A stretch of 64,000 nt of DNA from Phymatolithon calcareum (lineage: Eukaryota; Rhodophyta; Florideophyceae; Hapalidiales). Both the position numbers and the translations under genes were made by a program. Positions 1-12,177 of the stretch are shown here, piece after piece (positions within the stretch are counted from its first letter, which is position 1; every line of letters begins with the position of its first letter). The stretch lies in the NCBI GenBank assembly GCA_977006965.1, contig OZ345368.1:2356001-2420000 (forward strand). The letters run 5' to 3'. The notes beneath the pieces were generated by a model, which worked only from the letters and a program-made list of their open reading frames with translations, was not told where the DNA came from and made no database searches.

Positions 1-1083
1 GAGGGATTTTGGAGCAGTATAATACTCCAAAGGGTAATCAGGCGGGCTGTATAGTGCTCCAGGAAACTATTCAAACGTTCACTCGAAGGGTGAGTGGAAA
101 GTGAAGAAATTATAGGTAGATGCATAGATTCGTTGCACGGAGAAGGCTTTATGGTGCTAGACGAAATAAGTACTTTGTCATTGTAACGAATACGCCAAGA
201 TGTCTCTTCTCGAGTGTTCTTTCGTAAGTTCGGCTTTACCCTTTACTCATGGCGTTGAAAAGCAGAGCTGTCTATCTCCATCTGGTCCGCAAACAAGTTC
301 GGTAAGAATGGGATTGATTCTGCTGCATAAACGGCATCTGCAGCGAAGGATCGCAAATGAACCCATGCGGTACCGAATGTTCCTGCACGCCCGCCGGCTC
401 CGTGACCGAAGAATCTGCCGAAGAGCTCTGCAGCATCCCCATATGTCTGCTTTTCGTACGCTTTTCGGATCGGGTTGCGAGCGCTCGTTAATCACCTTAA
501 CAGGTGTTAACCATGTTACGTTTCGATACATACTTGTAAAGTATGCCACTCTGTACAACAAGCACTCACCCTATTCAACCGATGGGGCTATTCGACCTAC
601 TCTTTTAAGCTGCAGCGCATCTTTCTGATCATCCATGGATGAAGTGCATGAGGCAGATCACTGCACTACTCCGACTGAGAGAAACGCGCCGTAGCGAAAA
701 TGATAGAAATGTGTCGTACAACACATTTGGTTCACAGAGGGAAGCTCTATGACCAAATGTCGCGCGATTTGCACATTTTACGTGTCACAAATCGAAGACA
801 CGAGACAAATGCACCGTGGCGTGACGACGCACTTTGTGCAGAAATGACGCATTTTGTGCAATTTTACATTTTCAGGAGTGATATTTCCCCGCTTGTGAAC
901 AAAACCCAAGTCGTAGAAGGCAGGGGGATTTCAATAGCGCTGAAGTATTGAATGCAGAAAGACTGCTTCCATTTTTTCCATTTCAATGAACCAAGACGGA
1001 ATGTAAGTTGCCTCACATAATATAAATTTTATGAAATGCTGTGTTTTTCAAACGAAACGGTTTCGGGAACATGATTTTGAATT
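1..1083. other. No recognised gene upstream of repeat copy A
   Basis: I see no family I can name here. On the minus strand, positions about 513 to 251 stay open for some 86 codons with a plausible amino-acid composition but without an ATG, so this may be an exon or gene remnant. The remainder is ordinary non-coding sequence. Confidence 0.5.
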
Positions 1084-1164
1084 CCATAACTTTAGTTCCA
1101 TAACTTTAGTTATGGTATTAGCGGAGATGTTGAGTTATGACACCCATGTTTCTAAAAATTTAAT

Positions 1165-1325
1165 TGGACGAGATTATGGAAATGATTGGACCACATTCAT
1201 CGAGTCAGCGATTTCATTGGGCGAGATTTCAAAATGATTGGACCACATTCATCGTGTTCTGTGATTTCATTGGACGAGACGGTCCAAATGATTGGACCAC
1301 ATTCATAGCGTTCTGTGATTTCATT
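1165..1325. repeat. Three tandem copies of a roughly 52-bp repeat
   Basis: The motif aaatgattggaccacattca followed by gtgatttcattgg recurs three times. Two copies are present at 7,278-7,391 and at 13,548-13,659, so copy number has changed between repeat units. Confidence 0.8.
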
Positions 1326-2199
1326 GGTCCTCTCAGAGATTAAAATTTGCAGATTTTGCAATTTAAAAAAATTGACAATTTTACGTTTTTGCCAATATTT
1401 TGGCTATTGAAAAGTTGGACGTTTCAGAAATTCTGATGATTCCCGCCTTCTTTGAGACTTTCGAAGAGGCGTTTTGAAGCGCCTCCCTTACTTAAATTCT
1501 CAAAAATCCTCCAGATTTCGCATATTGAAATCATTTTCCACTCCACGAGTACCACTGGCTCCCCGTTTCCTGTATCCCTTGGACACGATTGCTTCGTGGC
1601 CTGCCGATGTTCTTTAGAGCAGTGGCAGGAGGTACCGCTACATGCTTTGTTCTAATTTCGTAACTACTATGTCATAGAATTATCAGCATGCACCATCTCT
1701 GACAATGTCGTTCATATCACCCATTCTTGTTTCCGCTCGAACACTCCCTAATCTCACTCTGAATATTCACTTGAACCTTAACCATCATTGAATATTTTCA
1801 GATCTACCAACATTAACCACAACTATGTACTCGCGCAATAAAGGACCTGTACAAGCACTCTTTACATACACGATACACATTCTCGATTTCCTTGTCACCA
1901 TCAGCATCTTCTACACTTCCTAATATCACGTCCGATGTGCCCCAAGATTCGACAGCGGTAACAGTCTTTGGCATTAAGAAGCGACAGCTTCCACCTCGTG
2001 GCTATTGTGTGACTCTTCAGCCACCAATCAAAACTGAAATGAGGCTCTGGTCCCGCATGATCTCCGCACCGTGCTGAATAGATTGCCAGCACACGATCCC
2101 ACGGTGCACGATAAGATTGTGGAGCTCGGTGAGTTGTAACAGAGACAATAAATGAATGCTTTATTGAAAAACAATTAACTTTTGGGTGCACTGGCGATG

Positions 2200-2981
2200 C
2201 GCTTTGTGAGACCGGAGCTTCAATTTTGACTCGCGTTTCCGCAAACGGGTCAATAAATGTTAGACTTCTTGAATGTGGCAACGAGTCAAGCCGTATTTCT
2301 CACGGACGAATCTATTTAGTTTCCCTTGCGCGCAATTACTCTCTCCAAGGTTTCGGAACCGGCTCTTACTCAGATATGAACAAATTTGGTTCCTTCTCCC
2401 GCTCCGAAGCAATGCACTAACAACAGAAATTTCAGCATCCGGAAGTCATAGTATCTGTTCATATTAGGTGCGCGCTGAATGTTGAACATGGTGTCGGCTG
2501 TAATATCCTTGAGAGGATGATCATTTGTCCAGCTCACGGGCATTCCATACCCTGCCCCTAACGCCCAGTAATTCTTGTTGGTATCAGCACGTTAAAATGC
2601 GACTTGCAGTCGTGCCGCATTCTCAGATGTATGCAGTGGAACGAACATCACGTCGCTTGCACATCTGTCATATCAGTGTACAGAAAAGACCTCCATGGGA
2701 CCGCCATTTGGTCCGGAATGTGCGGCCCGCTACTCAACCACCATGTACCTTAATTTGCGCGCCGTTCGATCGGGTTTCGTGCGGTGCACGAGCAATCCTG
2801 CTGGTTTGTCCACTACTACATAATGCTCGGTGTGCAATAATATTGAAATTCCAGTGCCAATTCGTGGAACCTGCGGAAGCGCGCGCGGGCAGGGACGGAG
2901 CGAGGAAATAATACCAGTACTGCTGGTTCGCTGGTTGATGCTGCTTAGATTCAATGCCGTTTTAATTGACAATGTGCACAA
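2200..2981 (-). pseudogene. TruC/RluA-type tRNA pseudouridine synthase pseudogene, copy A
   Basis: Reading leftward from about 2,981, the frame shows VVVDKPAGLLVH, the conserved N-terminal motif of the RluA/TruC family (enzymes that isomerise uridine to pseudouridine in RNA). The catalytic HRLD region follows as H-stop-Y-D, then SENAARLQVAF, a stop, and KNYWALGAGYG in the place of the usual K-x-Y-x-A/V-x-x-G segment. The C-terminal SLTFIDPF block matches the family's LxLxHPF segment but lies in another frame because of a short deletion near 2,270. In-frame stops sit before RAAHSG, in the HRLD motif and after LQVAF. The same three stops occur in copy B, so the gene was dead before it was duplicated. 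The family assignment is firm by motif; the parent gene is not in the window. Confidence 0.75.
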
Positions 2982-5869
2982 TTGTGGTTTATCGGCAAGA
3001 ACAGCGGAGTTGTGAAGGAAACCCGAGAGATCGTCATTTGAAAATGGATCGTGAAAGTGGGAGAGTTCAGGCGTTTTCGAACATGGGATTGCGTGGTACT
3101 GGTATTGATATTGATGTCAAACTCTTCAGGCTCAGAGCGCCGTGCAATTGGGTATTGACATATGAGCCAATTGTATTTTCAGCTAGAATAAGTCCATTGT
3201 CTGGTCTGATTCGGGTCTTGATTCAGGAAGGCAATTCGTGTTTAAGTACTAGAACATCAATTTGCTTGGCATGTTTGGACCCCAGTACAGCATGCCACGG
3301 TCTAAGTTCTTAGAGAAGAAAGGGCCTTGTGTCTTACTTCCCAATATTCTTTAGAGCAGTGGCGGGAGGTAACGCTACATGCACTATTCACTATGTCATA
3401 GAATTGTCCGCATCGGTACTCTTTCAATAATTCTGCAGGTTGCTGGCATTTTAAGAAACTGCATCTGAAAAACTGAAGGACAGTCTGACATAAGTCTGTT
3501 GTTCCTGTTTTTCTCGAAATCACTAATCATGTCTGTTCGGCTGCCAAACAGCGGGGAAGGAGTTTCTGGAGATATCCTCGCACATTGAACCTAGCAAAAA
3601 TGTTCACACGGCAAGACCAAATTTTTCAAATCAGAAAAGGAACGACTGAAATTAATTGACCACCAAATGGAGCGCCTTGTTGACCCCCTGCGTCTGGCCA
3701 GTCCTAACAAGAGGTCCTCTTCTATGTATGACACATATAAAACTGAACTCCGACTTCATATTGATAGCTTCTAGCAATACTCAGTCCAGCATGCTGGAGC
3801 AACAGCTGCGCCAACTCCGCCTACTGTAGTAGATGCCAACTGCCGTGCTATTTCCCGCAGTCGCACTGCAGTGCCCCCCGCTGCCTCAAAAGATCCCGCC
3901 CACCTCAGCGCCAAGAGTTATTTGTGTCGCTCCGTCTCTGAATTTTGCCGCAGTCAGCTTTTAATGTCTCTCCCCTCGCTTGTGGAGGCATTTGAGCCCC
4001 TGGCCCGCACCGTTTTGCCATACCCGCGCTCACTATCTGGTGATTTCGGAAGCGAATTAAGCCCTCATTTCAATGCGCGCGCCTTCGTAGCCTCAGCAAC
4101 GTGCTTCTAGAATCAACAGGACTTTTTTGACTGCTTTTCTCATTTTTCTGATTTGTCCGACTTAGCTCGCGTCCTTCGACTTTCGCAAAATAAAAACATA
4201 TGTTGACAAAATCTTATCTCTTTCATCCACTTCTGAAACGTTATACAAGGTATTTATAGTGCGAGGTGGAAGTCGAAAATATTATACTTCACTTTTTAAC
4301 GTAGAAAGAACGTCGAATGAGAGCTGCATGCTAAGAATTATAACGCCCGACAATCAGCAGACGGTTTGCTCCAACGTTTTGTACCTACAAACTGCAAACG
4401 CCGCTGTCTGTCCTTGCGACTCCGGCAACGCAGCGATTTCTGCGACGAAGGGATGACGCTAATAGCTGTTAGCTCGTCAACACACCGCGTAGAGTGTAAT
4501 ACGTTGGAGATCAGCCACGAGGGTGGAAAGACGATATATTTGCCAGAATGCGCCGCTAAAGCATAAATTTCAAGGGGCACAGCGCGGTGGTCAGGCGGAC
4601 GAAGTAGTTCGGGAAAAGCGGTGTCGAGGTATCCATCGCCAGCGCGGTGGGGCAGAACAGCGTGAAAGCGTACGATTCAATAGAGTGCGGCGAGGGCGGC
4701 GTTGCGGCATCATCTCCAGCGGCGTGAGACAGAGCGGCATGGGGCAGCGGCGTGTTGTGCTTTCCACGTGCCATACCGTCATTCAGACTTATGGTTGGGA
4801 CCAGGATGGGTCAGTAGGCCCTCGGCGACGACAAGACGCTGCCATTTGGTGGATAATTAAGGTTTAATAAACTGTCCAGCCGAAAAATATAGTAACTTCA
4901 GGTTCTTCCAAGGCGAAACGTTGAAAATATTTGAAAGAACTCCGGTAAGCATTTTTCTGTAATGAATAATGACAGCCGAGCATTGGAAACTTCACAGCTG
5001 ACAATATTTCACTTGTTTCTATACATTTTCTTGAAAATGGATACTGTCCCGTGGGTGCAAAATATATAATTAAATTTTTCATCCAGAATGAGCATTGTTT
5101 TAGCCTGTGAGTGCGCTTGTGTAGGTCCTTAATAATCATTACTTCTTGATATCCGCGGTTCTTGCCAGTACTGTTAAGAGCACTGGGCAAGAAGTACCCC
5201 TATCCGATTCCGTAACTGCTACATTTGGATGCCCATTTAAAAACGGGCATCTCTACCATGAATCTTTACATATTGTGATATATGAACAGCTTTTTAACAA
5301 AGGTTATACCAGGAAGCGAAGCGATTTCTTAGTCTTTGTGTCGCGCCATTGGCGCAGTGATTCCACTTGTTTCGCACTACATTATCACAGTACTCTTGCG
5401 TACCGTCCCAGGTGATATTATGTTTATTCCAGAACCATAGATGTGCTGCAATCGCAGAAAAACCCGAAGATATTTCACGCTGGCCTGGATGGCCTAGAGG
5501 GAAGCTACCACCAGTATTTACATTGCGCGCTAGTACGCATTTAGGACTGCGGATGTAGAGAAAATCAACAAAACTAAACTCCCGTTCCAAAACCACTTTG
5601 ACCACCGATGAGAGTCACCGCCGCCCACATTGCGCGAGCAGCCCAACTTGACCGGTACCCTCAATCGTGGGGTGGTGAATAGGTAACCATTCACACCCGC
5701 GCAACAGAGAATCCTTCAAGCGCCGCGAAACGTGTGTCTAAGAGCGAGCGACAGGACAGGCGGAGCGCCGTGCAAAACCTGCCGAAGAGAGATGTAGCCC
5801 CAGTACAACGACAATTCGCGTTGAGATTTTTGAAGCATCGCAGCTCAGTACTTAATTGATCTTCCACTC

Positions 5870-6990
5870 TATAAATGGTTTTTTGCATAGGACCTAAAGT
5901 GAAGCAAAGTCGACTCATAAGATGGAATTTGCGATTGACATCGACAAAATCCGCAAAGCGCTCTGAAAAGGGATCCTTGATGTCTGGGCCTAAAAAGAAA
6001 AAACATCTCCGTGCCGGAGTATCTTCGCGCACCATTGAGCAGTTCCCACATGAAGAAGAGAACATCACTTCCTTCAAGTTGGTTGTACCAGCAGATCTTC
6101 ATCGCGCGGTTGAGTTCTACACGGGTGTCATTAACGAGTGGCGGAAATGTTGCAAGACGGCGTGCCCAGCGTGCAGGCACTCCCGATTCGCGCTGCAGAT
6201 TACGTATGCTCCCATTGAAGAGGAGTACAGTTGCTACAATCAAGCTAGGTAGTTTGTTTCAATATGACAGGGAGAGCGTTCCCCTGGACCTGCAGCGCAC
6301 CGAAGAGTCGTACTTTGGTGAAATCAACGAATGTACAGAGGAAAGTACAGTTTACGGCATGGGATATTGTCGAAAAAGAGATGTGCATCTCCTGTGTATT
6401 AGTGCGTTAATGAGGCTGACAGCCTTGCTTAAAAGCAGTTGAATGAATTTTATTTCCCACCGACGCTATTGAAGAAGGAGAAGACCCTGACGCCATGCTT
6501 CCCTTGGAAATTTGCTACTTTACAGTAACATAGATGTACAAGCTGATCCTGGTCGCGCCTTTGAGCTGTTTAACCTCTTGATTGAAAAGCAACGAAATCT
6601 CTATGTTATGATCAGCGTCAGAAACATGTTACGAGATGGTTGAGCGGGAATTGCAGCAGACTCATCTTTTGCCGTTCAGTTTTACACTCGTTCGATCGAA
6701 GAGGGTGGTGTTGTGTGCGGCATGGTGGAACTGTTTCCCTTCTCGATATTGATGTCACCTACTGTGGGAAGCACGATATGCTTTGCATCCCAAAATGCAC
6801 TGGATTGCAAAGCGAAAGAGTTGTGTCGATGTGATACTCTCATAGATTATTTCTCTTCTGTTGTTCAGGAATTTGGGCTTCATTGTCTTCCTCCTCGTCC
6901 GCCACACTGTTCTTCGAACAAGATTCCTCCGTACCTATTTTGCAAGGCAAGAACAATAGGAATTAGAGTTCTATTTAGCCTCCCGTTGCG
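5870..6990 (+). pseudogene. Sel1-repeat protein fragment, decayed
   Basis: Three degenerate Sel1-like (TPR-related) repeats can be read on the plus strand in shifting frames. The first, around 6,090-6,130, reads VPADLHRAVEFYTGVINE. The second, near 6,270-6,360, reads SVPLDLQRTEESYFGEINE and then STVYGMGY. The third, around 6,680-6,740, reads AVQFYTRSIEEGG. The spacing and the R/K-A-x-x-Y-x-x-A/V-I-x-E-G pattern fit Sel1 repeats, which act as protein-binding scaffolds. Frameshifts and stops break it throughout. It lies in the 2-kb part of repeat copy A that copy B lacks. Its repeats are not close to the intact Sel1 gene at 40,178-44,344, so it probably derives from another member of the family. 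Confidence 0.5.
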
Positions 6991-7222
6991 TAGCTAGCCA
7001 TATTTACAATAAACTGTAATACCTCGACTATACGCACGGGAAATTTGAAACAAACGAGGCTGTCGTAACTGTTAAACAGCATAAATATATTTGCGGATAT
7101 GCAATCCGAAAATTACGCCTAAACTTGGCTAATATTAAGTACAATTAAATTATGCCAAAAATCAAATTAAAATAATTTTAAAACTAAAGTTATGGTACTG
7201 CGCGAGCGAGCGAGCCCACCAA

Positions 7223-7620
7223 TTATGGTATTAGCGGAGATGTTGAGTTATGACACCCATGTTTCTAAGAATTTCATTGGACGAGATTATCGAAATGATT
7301 GGACCACATTCAGCGGGGCTATCATTTAATTGGACGAGATAGTCGAAATGATTGGACCCCATTCATCGCGTTCTGTGATTTCATTGGACCGCTCAGAGAT
7401 TAAAATTTGTAGATTTTTCAACTTAAAATAATTGATAATTTTTTGCGTCTGCCAATATTTTGCCCATTGAAAAGTTGGACGTTTCAGAAATTCTGAAGAA
7501 TGCCGCCTTCTTTGAGACTTTCAAAGAGGCGTTCTGATCCGCCTCCTTTACTTATATTGTAAAAATATTTTCATATTTATTATTTTGAATTCAATTGCCA
7601 CTCCACGAGCACCACCAGCT
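7223..7620. repeat. Partial third copy of the large repeat unit
   Basis: It starts directly after the GCGAGC-rich right end of copy A and repeats the first 0.4 kb of the unit: the ttagcggagatgttgag start, two 52-bp tandem repeats and the following A/T-rich part. It then stops near 7,620. Confidence 0.8.
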
Positions 7621-7865
7621 AGCCAATATAAGCAAGGATACATGCCAAAGTGCTACAGTACGATAAGCCTCTCAGATGCTAATTGGACGGCGAGGGTTTG
7701 AAGGTAAACTCAAATTCATCCATGCATGTGGTGGGGAGGATCATCCGGAAATTAGTTGGGGTTCCAGGCTGTGTCGGTCGTAGTCGCCATTTCACATAAG
7801 CTCGGATCAAGGATATGCATGGAGTTAAAGCACTATGAAAGGTTCGTGTAAGATCGCAATGTGTC

Positions 7866-7975
7866 GTGAAAATACACATTATGACAGACATGTGCACCAG
7901 GGATCTAGGATGGTACTGGCTTGGACACATTCTTAGAATGCACGAGCACCGCCTGGTCCGATATCGACGTTCTTC
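7866..7975 (+). mobile_element. Possible LINE reverse-transcriptase C-terminal remnant
   Basis: The frame reads WYWLGHILRMHEHRL, very like the W-L-G-H-x-L-R-M-x-x-x-R segment near the C-terminus of many LINE-encoded reverse transcriptases. Nothing else of such a protein was found nearby, so this rests on a single short motif. Confidence 0.3.
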
Positions 7976-9087
7976 AAGACCGTGTGGTAGGTCAGGTGTT
8001 AGTTCTTTGGAGCCATTGTTCCTTCTCAGGACCTTGAACTCGTGTGGTTTTTCGACAGGACTTTCAGCGCACAATGAAAATGATGGTAAAACAAATTCCA
8101 CCACTTGCGCACGTGCGACAGTGTTTAATTCGTGCCCCCGTGCTATGGACCCGGACACGAGATTAAATACCAAGTTGACTCGATCACCCTTGCATGTGTA
8201 CGGCGCCGCGGTCGCATCGATTAGTTTGCATTACATGCGGCTAAGCTGCAGGAGGCTCTAGTAAAACCTCTGTGATACGCCTTAAACTTCGGCTAGCCAG
8301 ATCCTTATCACATCACTTTAGCGCATCCAAGAGACTTTCACAAATATATTCTTCTTGCTTCGCACTAGAACTGCGGCATGTGTCAATTCTGAGTTCATGA
8401 ACCGACAGTTGCAAGGCACCGCTGAATGAAGAAAACCAACTCCGGTCGGAACTGTAATATGAAGACCTCTGAAACTATAAAACAGAAGTTCTGAAACTGC
8501 TGTTGACAAAGTATGACTCAAGAACTCTGGTGATAGAGATTGAAAACTCTACATTTTTGGATCCTGGCCAATTTTTGCGCCCCCAGTATAGTACGTTTTT
8601 TCAGAATTCAGTTTAAACATATATATTACTTCTCACTGTGCCACGCTGATTTTTGGCATCACGAAGCCTATTTCGTAAGCAGAGACTAAATGATTACGTG
8701 TTGCGTTTTGTGGGATCCTCAGTTCTTTTCACGTTTTTACCCTAAAAATCTTAATCTGGAACTGGCTCCTGCTTTCAAATGGCAAATGCAGTTTTTCGTT
8801 TTCCTCCAGATGTAAACTTTGGGGAAGTTCATTGAGGCTTCTACAAAAGTAAGATCTATGTTTATTTGTGGTCTCCCTATCGCGCATCTATTCACTACAC
8901 AAGAGTCTATCGTCGCTCCCTCTTCCAATGGCCTCTGTCGAACTTCGCATGTTTCTGTCTTTCCTTGCTATCCACCTCGACTTTTCTTTGCCAGAATAGG
9001 AGCCGAAAAAGCGTCCGCTCCTTGGACGTCTTTTGGATCTCCGGAGGAACTAAAAATATCCGTAATGAGTTTAAAAACAATATCCTT
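7976..9087. other. No recognised gene
   Basis: Only short, uninformative reading frames are present. I see no repeats beyond A/T-rich runs. Confidence 0.5.
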
Positions 9088-9398
9088 TGTAACACTGCAC
9101 CCTGTCTTGCGCCGGATGATCGCTGTCTAAGCAGCGGCTGGTGAAGCGACACGAACATGGGGTATTTAACAGTACGCTATTTGCGCCGGATGATTGATCG
9201 CTGTACGAGCAGCGGCCGGTGAACAGATGCCAACGCGGAAACCTCCGCATTCCTCGTTTCGAACGGGTCCTATCCCCTTGCTTGCACTGACGGGTGCGTG
9301 CGTGGCGACCAGACTGTCAGTGTCACCTCCCTAAGCGGTTCGGAATCAGCCTTGCGGATTTACTTACATCCGCTTAGAATTTGCGAGAGCACTCGCTT
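9088..9398. repeat. Dispersed 300-bp repeat, copy 1
   Basis: This block is closely repeated at 39,206-39,517 in the same orientation. It contains an internal direct repeat: gccggatgatcgctgt followed by gcagcggc, at about 9,112 and again at about 9,184. It abuts the 3' side of the WD40 pseudogene here and precedes the Sel1 gene in the other copy. Its nature (LTR-like, 5' leader or non-coding repeat) is unknown. Confidence 0.8.
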
Positions 9399-9569
9399 GT
9401 TCACAAGCGAACAGGAAATTCCCAAGTAGAGTGTCTTCTTCGGGTACGATCGCGTAAACCGAGAAATTGTGGCCGTATGCTTCTGCCGTATATGCGGGGA
9501 AAGAATGCGGCCATACATGCGGTGTTTGCTGTTCACAATTCCGAACAGTCATCTCTGCTTCCGTGTCCG

Positions 9570-12175
9570 TCACTTCATATTTAGTGTCCACGCCATGCTT
9601 GCTCGACGTTTCACCTTGACAATCACCCGATCCTTGGACCGATTTCCAAACACAATTTCTCTTGTCTCAATTACAAAAATGATGACTTCGCCATCACGGC
9701 CTCGGGACACAACGTGCGGCCCGTCACCGCTTTTAGATATCGCCTCAACATACGTCTTGTACTCTTCCAAGGCATCTTCAATTTGTATTCTTGATTCATC
9801 GTCCCAGATGCGAACAGTTTTGTTCGCCGATCCCGAAACGATCGGTTAACCATTCGAGCTGAACGAAATACCGCAACTCCGTGACCTTGAGGAGCATTCC
9901 CAATTTGAGAAACCATCTCTGCATCCCACAGTCGAACAGTTCTGTCACGAGAACCGGAGACCACCTGTCGCCCGGCATCACGGAACGAAACGGAATGCAC
10001 TTCATCTGTGTGCCCTTCCATTGGGCTACCAATCTGATTGCCCGTACACGAGTCCCACAAACGTACCGTTCCATCTTCCGACGCAGACGCAACTCGAAAC
10101 CATCACGGCTTAAAGAAACGGCCGACACCCGTGTGGAATATCCATATTCAAACTCAGTTGCTTCTACTTCCACGCGGGTGTCCCAAATGCGAACAATATC
10201 ATCAAAAGACCCGGAAATTATTGTTTCCCCATTGGGAGGAAACGAAAAACTTGTTACGTAGCAGTGCACACTTGCGGATGCCCACGAATTTCTCCCACTG
10301 TTGGCGTCCCACAATCGAACAGTGCCATCATGGGATACTGATGCAATTTGACTTCCATCAGGACTGAATCTAGCACAATTCACCCAATCCGTGTGTCCTT
10401 CAAACGGCTGACCGATACTCGTCCACTCTCCCTTGTGCCACACACGAATTGTATTGTCATCTAATCCCGTCACCAACCGTTGGCCCGTCCCGCTGAATGC
10501 ACCAGAACTTATGCAATCCCCGTACGCGTCGGCATCTTTGAAAATAGAGCTCCCTATGCAACTGTCCAAGAGTTTCGGTGTTCCATCAATCAGACCCGTT
10601 GCAACCGATTGGTTGTCATTCAAAACAGCGACACAATCGATACTCCACTGCTGCAGGACTTCTCGAATCAGTGCACCGATGCTCGCCTCCAGAAATCATC
10701 AACGTACGATCCTTAGCACACGAAAATATCTTCTCACCATTGCTACTCACCATACCCGCTCGCTGTGCCCTTCAAAAACGCGCACAGGCGACTCAGTTGT
10801 CGCGCATTCCCAGACTGCGATCGATTTGTCATCCCACCCAAAGACGATTGTTTTAGATGCCGCAGCAAACGATAAGCATCTTACCGTCTGATTGTGTCCT
10901 TTCCGCCGCTTCGATATGTCACCTGTCGACGCATCTATGACTACAACAGCACTGCCTGCTCCTGATGCGACAAAAACGCCCACACGGAGAGCAATCAACT
11001 ATCCAGCACTTTCCTCTCACGGGAATCTCCATGACCAGCACGCTGCGCGAATCTGGAAAAAAAGAGTTCACGGGTTCCAAATATGACTTTCGTGTGTACG
11101 ATTCGACGCTTTTCAAGTACGCGTCTACATCCGCGATCTCCGTCCTTGTGTTGAACAGCCGTCCGCACACTTGGAACAGAAACGGTCGCTGTCCTTCCTT
11201 TACGCATCCCCACGACAATTTTATTCCTTTCAAAAGCAATTCGAAGCTCTGTCTCACTCTTTGTGGAATACGTTCGTCGCCAAGCGTCAGCAGACAGTCA
11301 AAGTCTGCTTTCGGTGCCAGCATACCACCGATATCACCACGTGCATAAGTCCAACGCTCATCCAACAAAAGAACGCCAAGCTCCATCATCAAATCTGCAG
11401 ACACCAGGTGTCTGCAAAGTTCCACAAGAATAAATCCGTCCTCTCCGATGGACCACCATGGTCTCGATTTCTGTGCCAATAAAGTTCACTCACATGAATC
11501 ACCTAGATCTGCAATCAAAGAATTTTCAAATATGCCCAGTTTCGATGACATATATCCATTCAGAAGCTGTGTATAACATATCGAGCTTGTATTCATGCTT
11601 TCCCCCTGTCGTTTACAAAACTCCAAATGTAGATCGTGCAGCATAAGACCACTTTCTTTCCCCGCCCTTCTCCATCTTCCTGAAAGGTGAGATTTCGAAG
11701 ACTCAACCAGTTGAGAAGGCGCACGACTGCCAAATCAAAAGTTTGTCGACGTTCCACATTCGGCTTAAGACTAAAATGTGCATACAAGCCTGGATTTGCA
11801 CCACGCAAAACCTGTGTACAAATCGGCGATCGTGTGGTCTACCACAACACCATGCGTTCTCTACAGCTTTACAAATCTAGCTTCCACGATTTTAAGGCTG
11901 AGGGCGAGTTCTGCGTTCAAGCTCAGGCCCCCTGGGCCTTGCTCTTCCTCAAATTCAATGCTCTGCTTCTCCAGCAGTGAAGCATATTATCTCCATGTTC
12001 ACTTGCGAGGAAACCAACTGCGCTTTCTGCAATTGCCAGCTCTATCGCCAACCCGCCGCAACTCTTTAGGATTTTCACAATACTCTTTCTCACGTTCTCG
12101 GTGACTTCTGTAAGCCCGTACTTCGCAGCATCTTGTTTCACATGCGTCATAAACATCCTCACAGACACGTCCCCT
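9570..12175 (-). pseudogene. NB-ARC/WD40 (STAND NTPase, Apaf-1-like) pseudogene, downstream copy
   Basis: Reading leftward, the order matches Apaf-1/NLR-like switch ATPases. First comes an NB-ARC C-terminal piece with SCGGLAIELAIAESAVGFL (about 12,080-12,010). A winged-helix segment with LHDLHLEFCKRQ follows at 11,646-11,605, then a helical linker with WWSIGEDGFILVELCRHL (from 11,460). Last is a run of WD40 blades with GTVRLWD, NTIRVWH and RTVRLWD motifs (about 10,990-9,750). Such proteins bind ATP and signal after ligand sensing by the propeller. The P-loop part is absent. Frame changes near 10,960, 10,740, 10,085 and 9,800 and stops near 10,740 show decay. Antisense reading frames across it are shadows. 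The 5' end is fused to an upstream partial copy of the same gene. Confidence 0.7.
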
Positions 12176-12177
12176 AG

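Larger units (their letters stand above)
1084..7222. repeat. Large repeat unit, copy A
   Basis: This stretch aligns with 13,488-17,239 (copy B) through most of its length, and its first 0.4 kb is repeated again at 7,223-7,620. The left edge reads ccataactttag twice; the right edge has the inverse, actaaagttatgg, followed by a GCGAGC-rich motif at 7,201-7,220. Copy A holds about 2.08 kb (4,921-7,000) that copy B lacks, and a smaller extra block near 3,858-4,089. Inside are a dead pseudouridine synthase on the minus strand and Sel1-repeat debris on the plus strand. It may be a transposable unit that picked up host gene pieces, or a segmental duplication; no transposase was recognised. Confidence 0.75.

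Noticed and set aside
9881-10891. Long plus-strand frames across the WD40 region (for example 10,433-10,891)
   Set aside because: They are antisense to clear WD40 motifs on the minus strand and have no domains; they are shadows.
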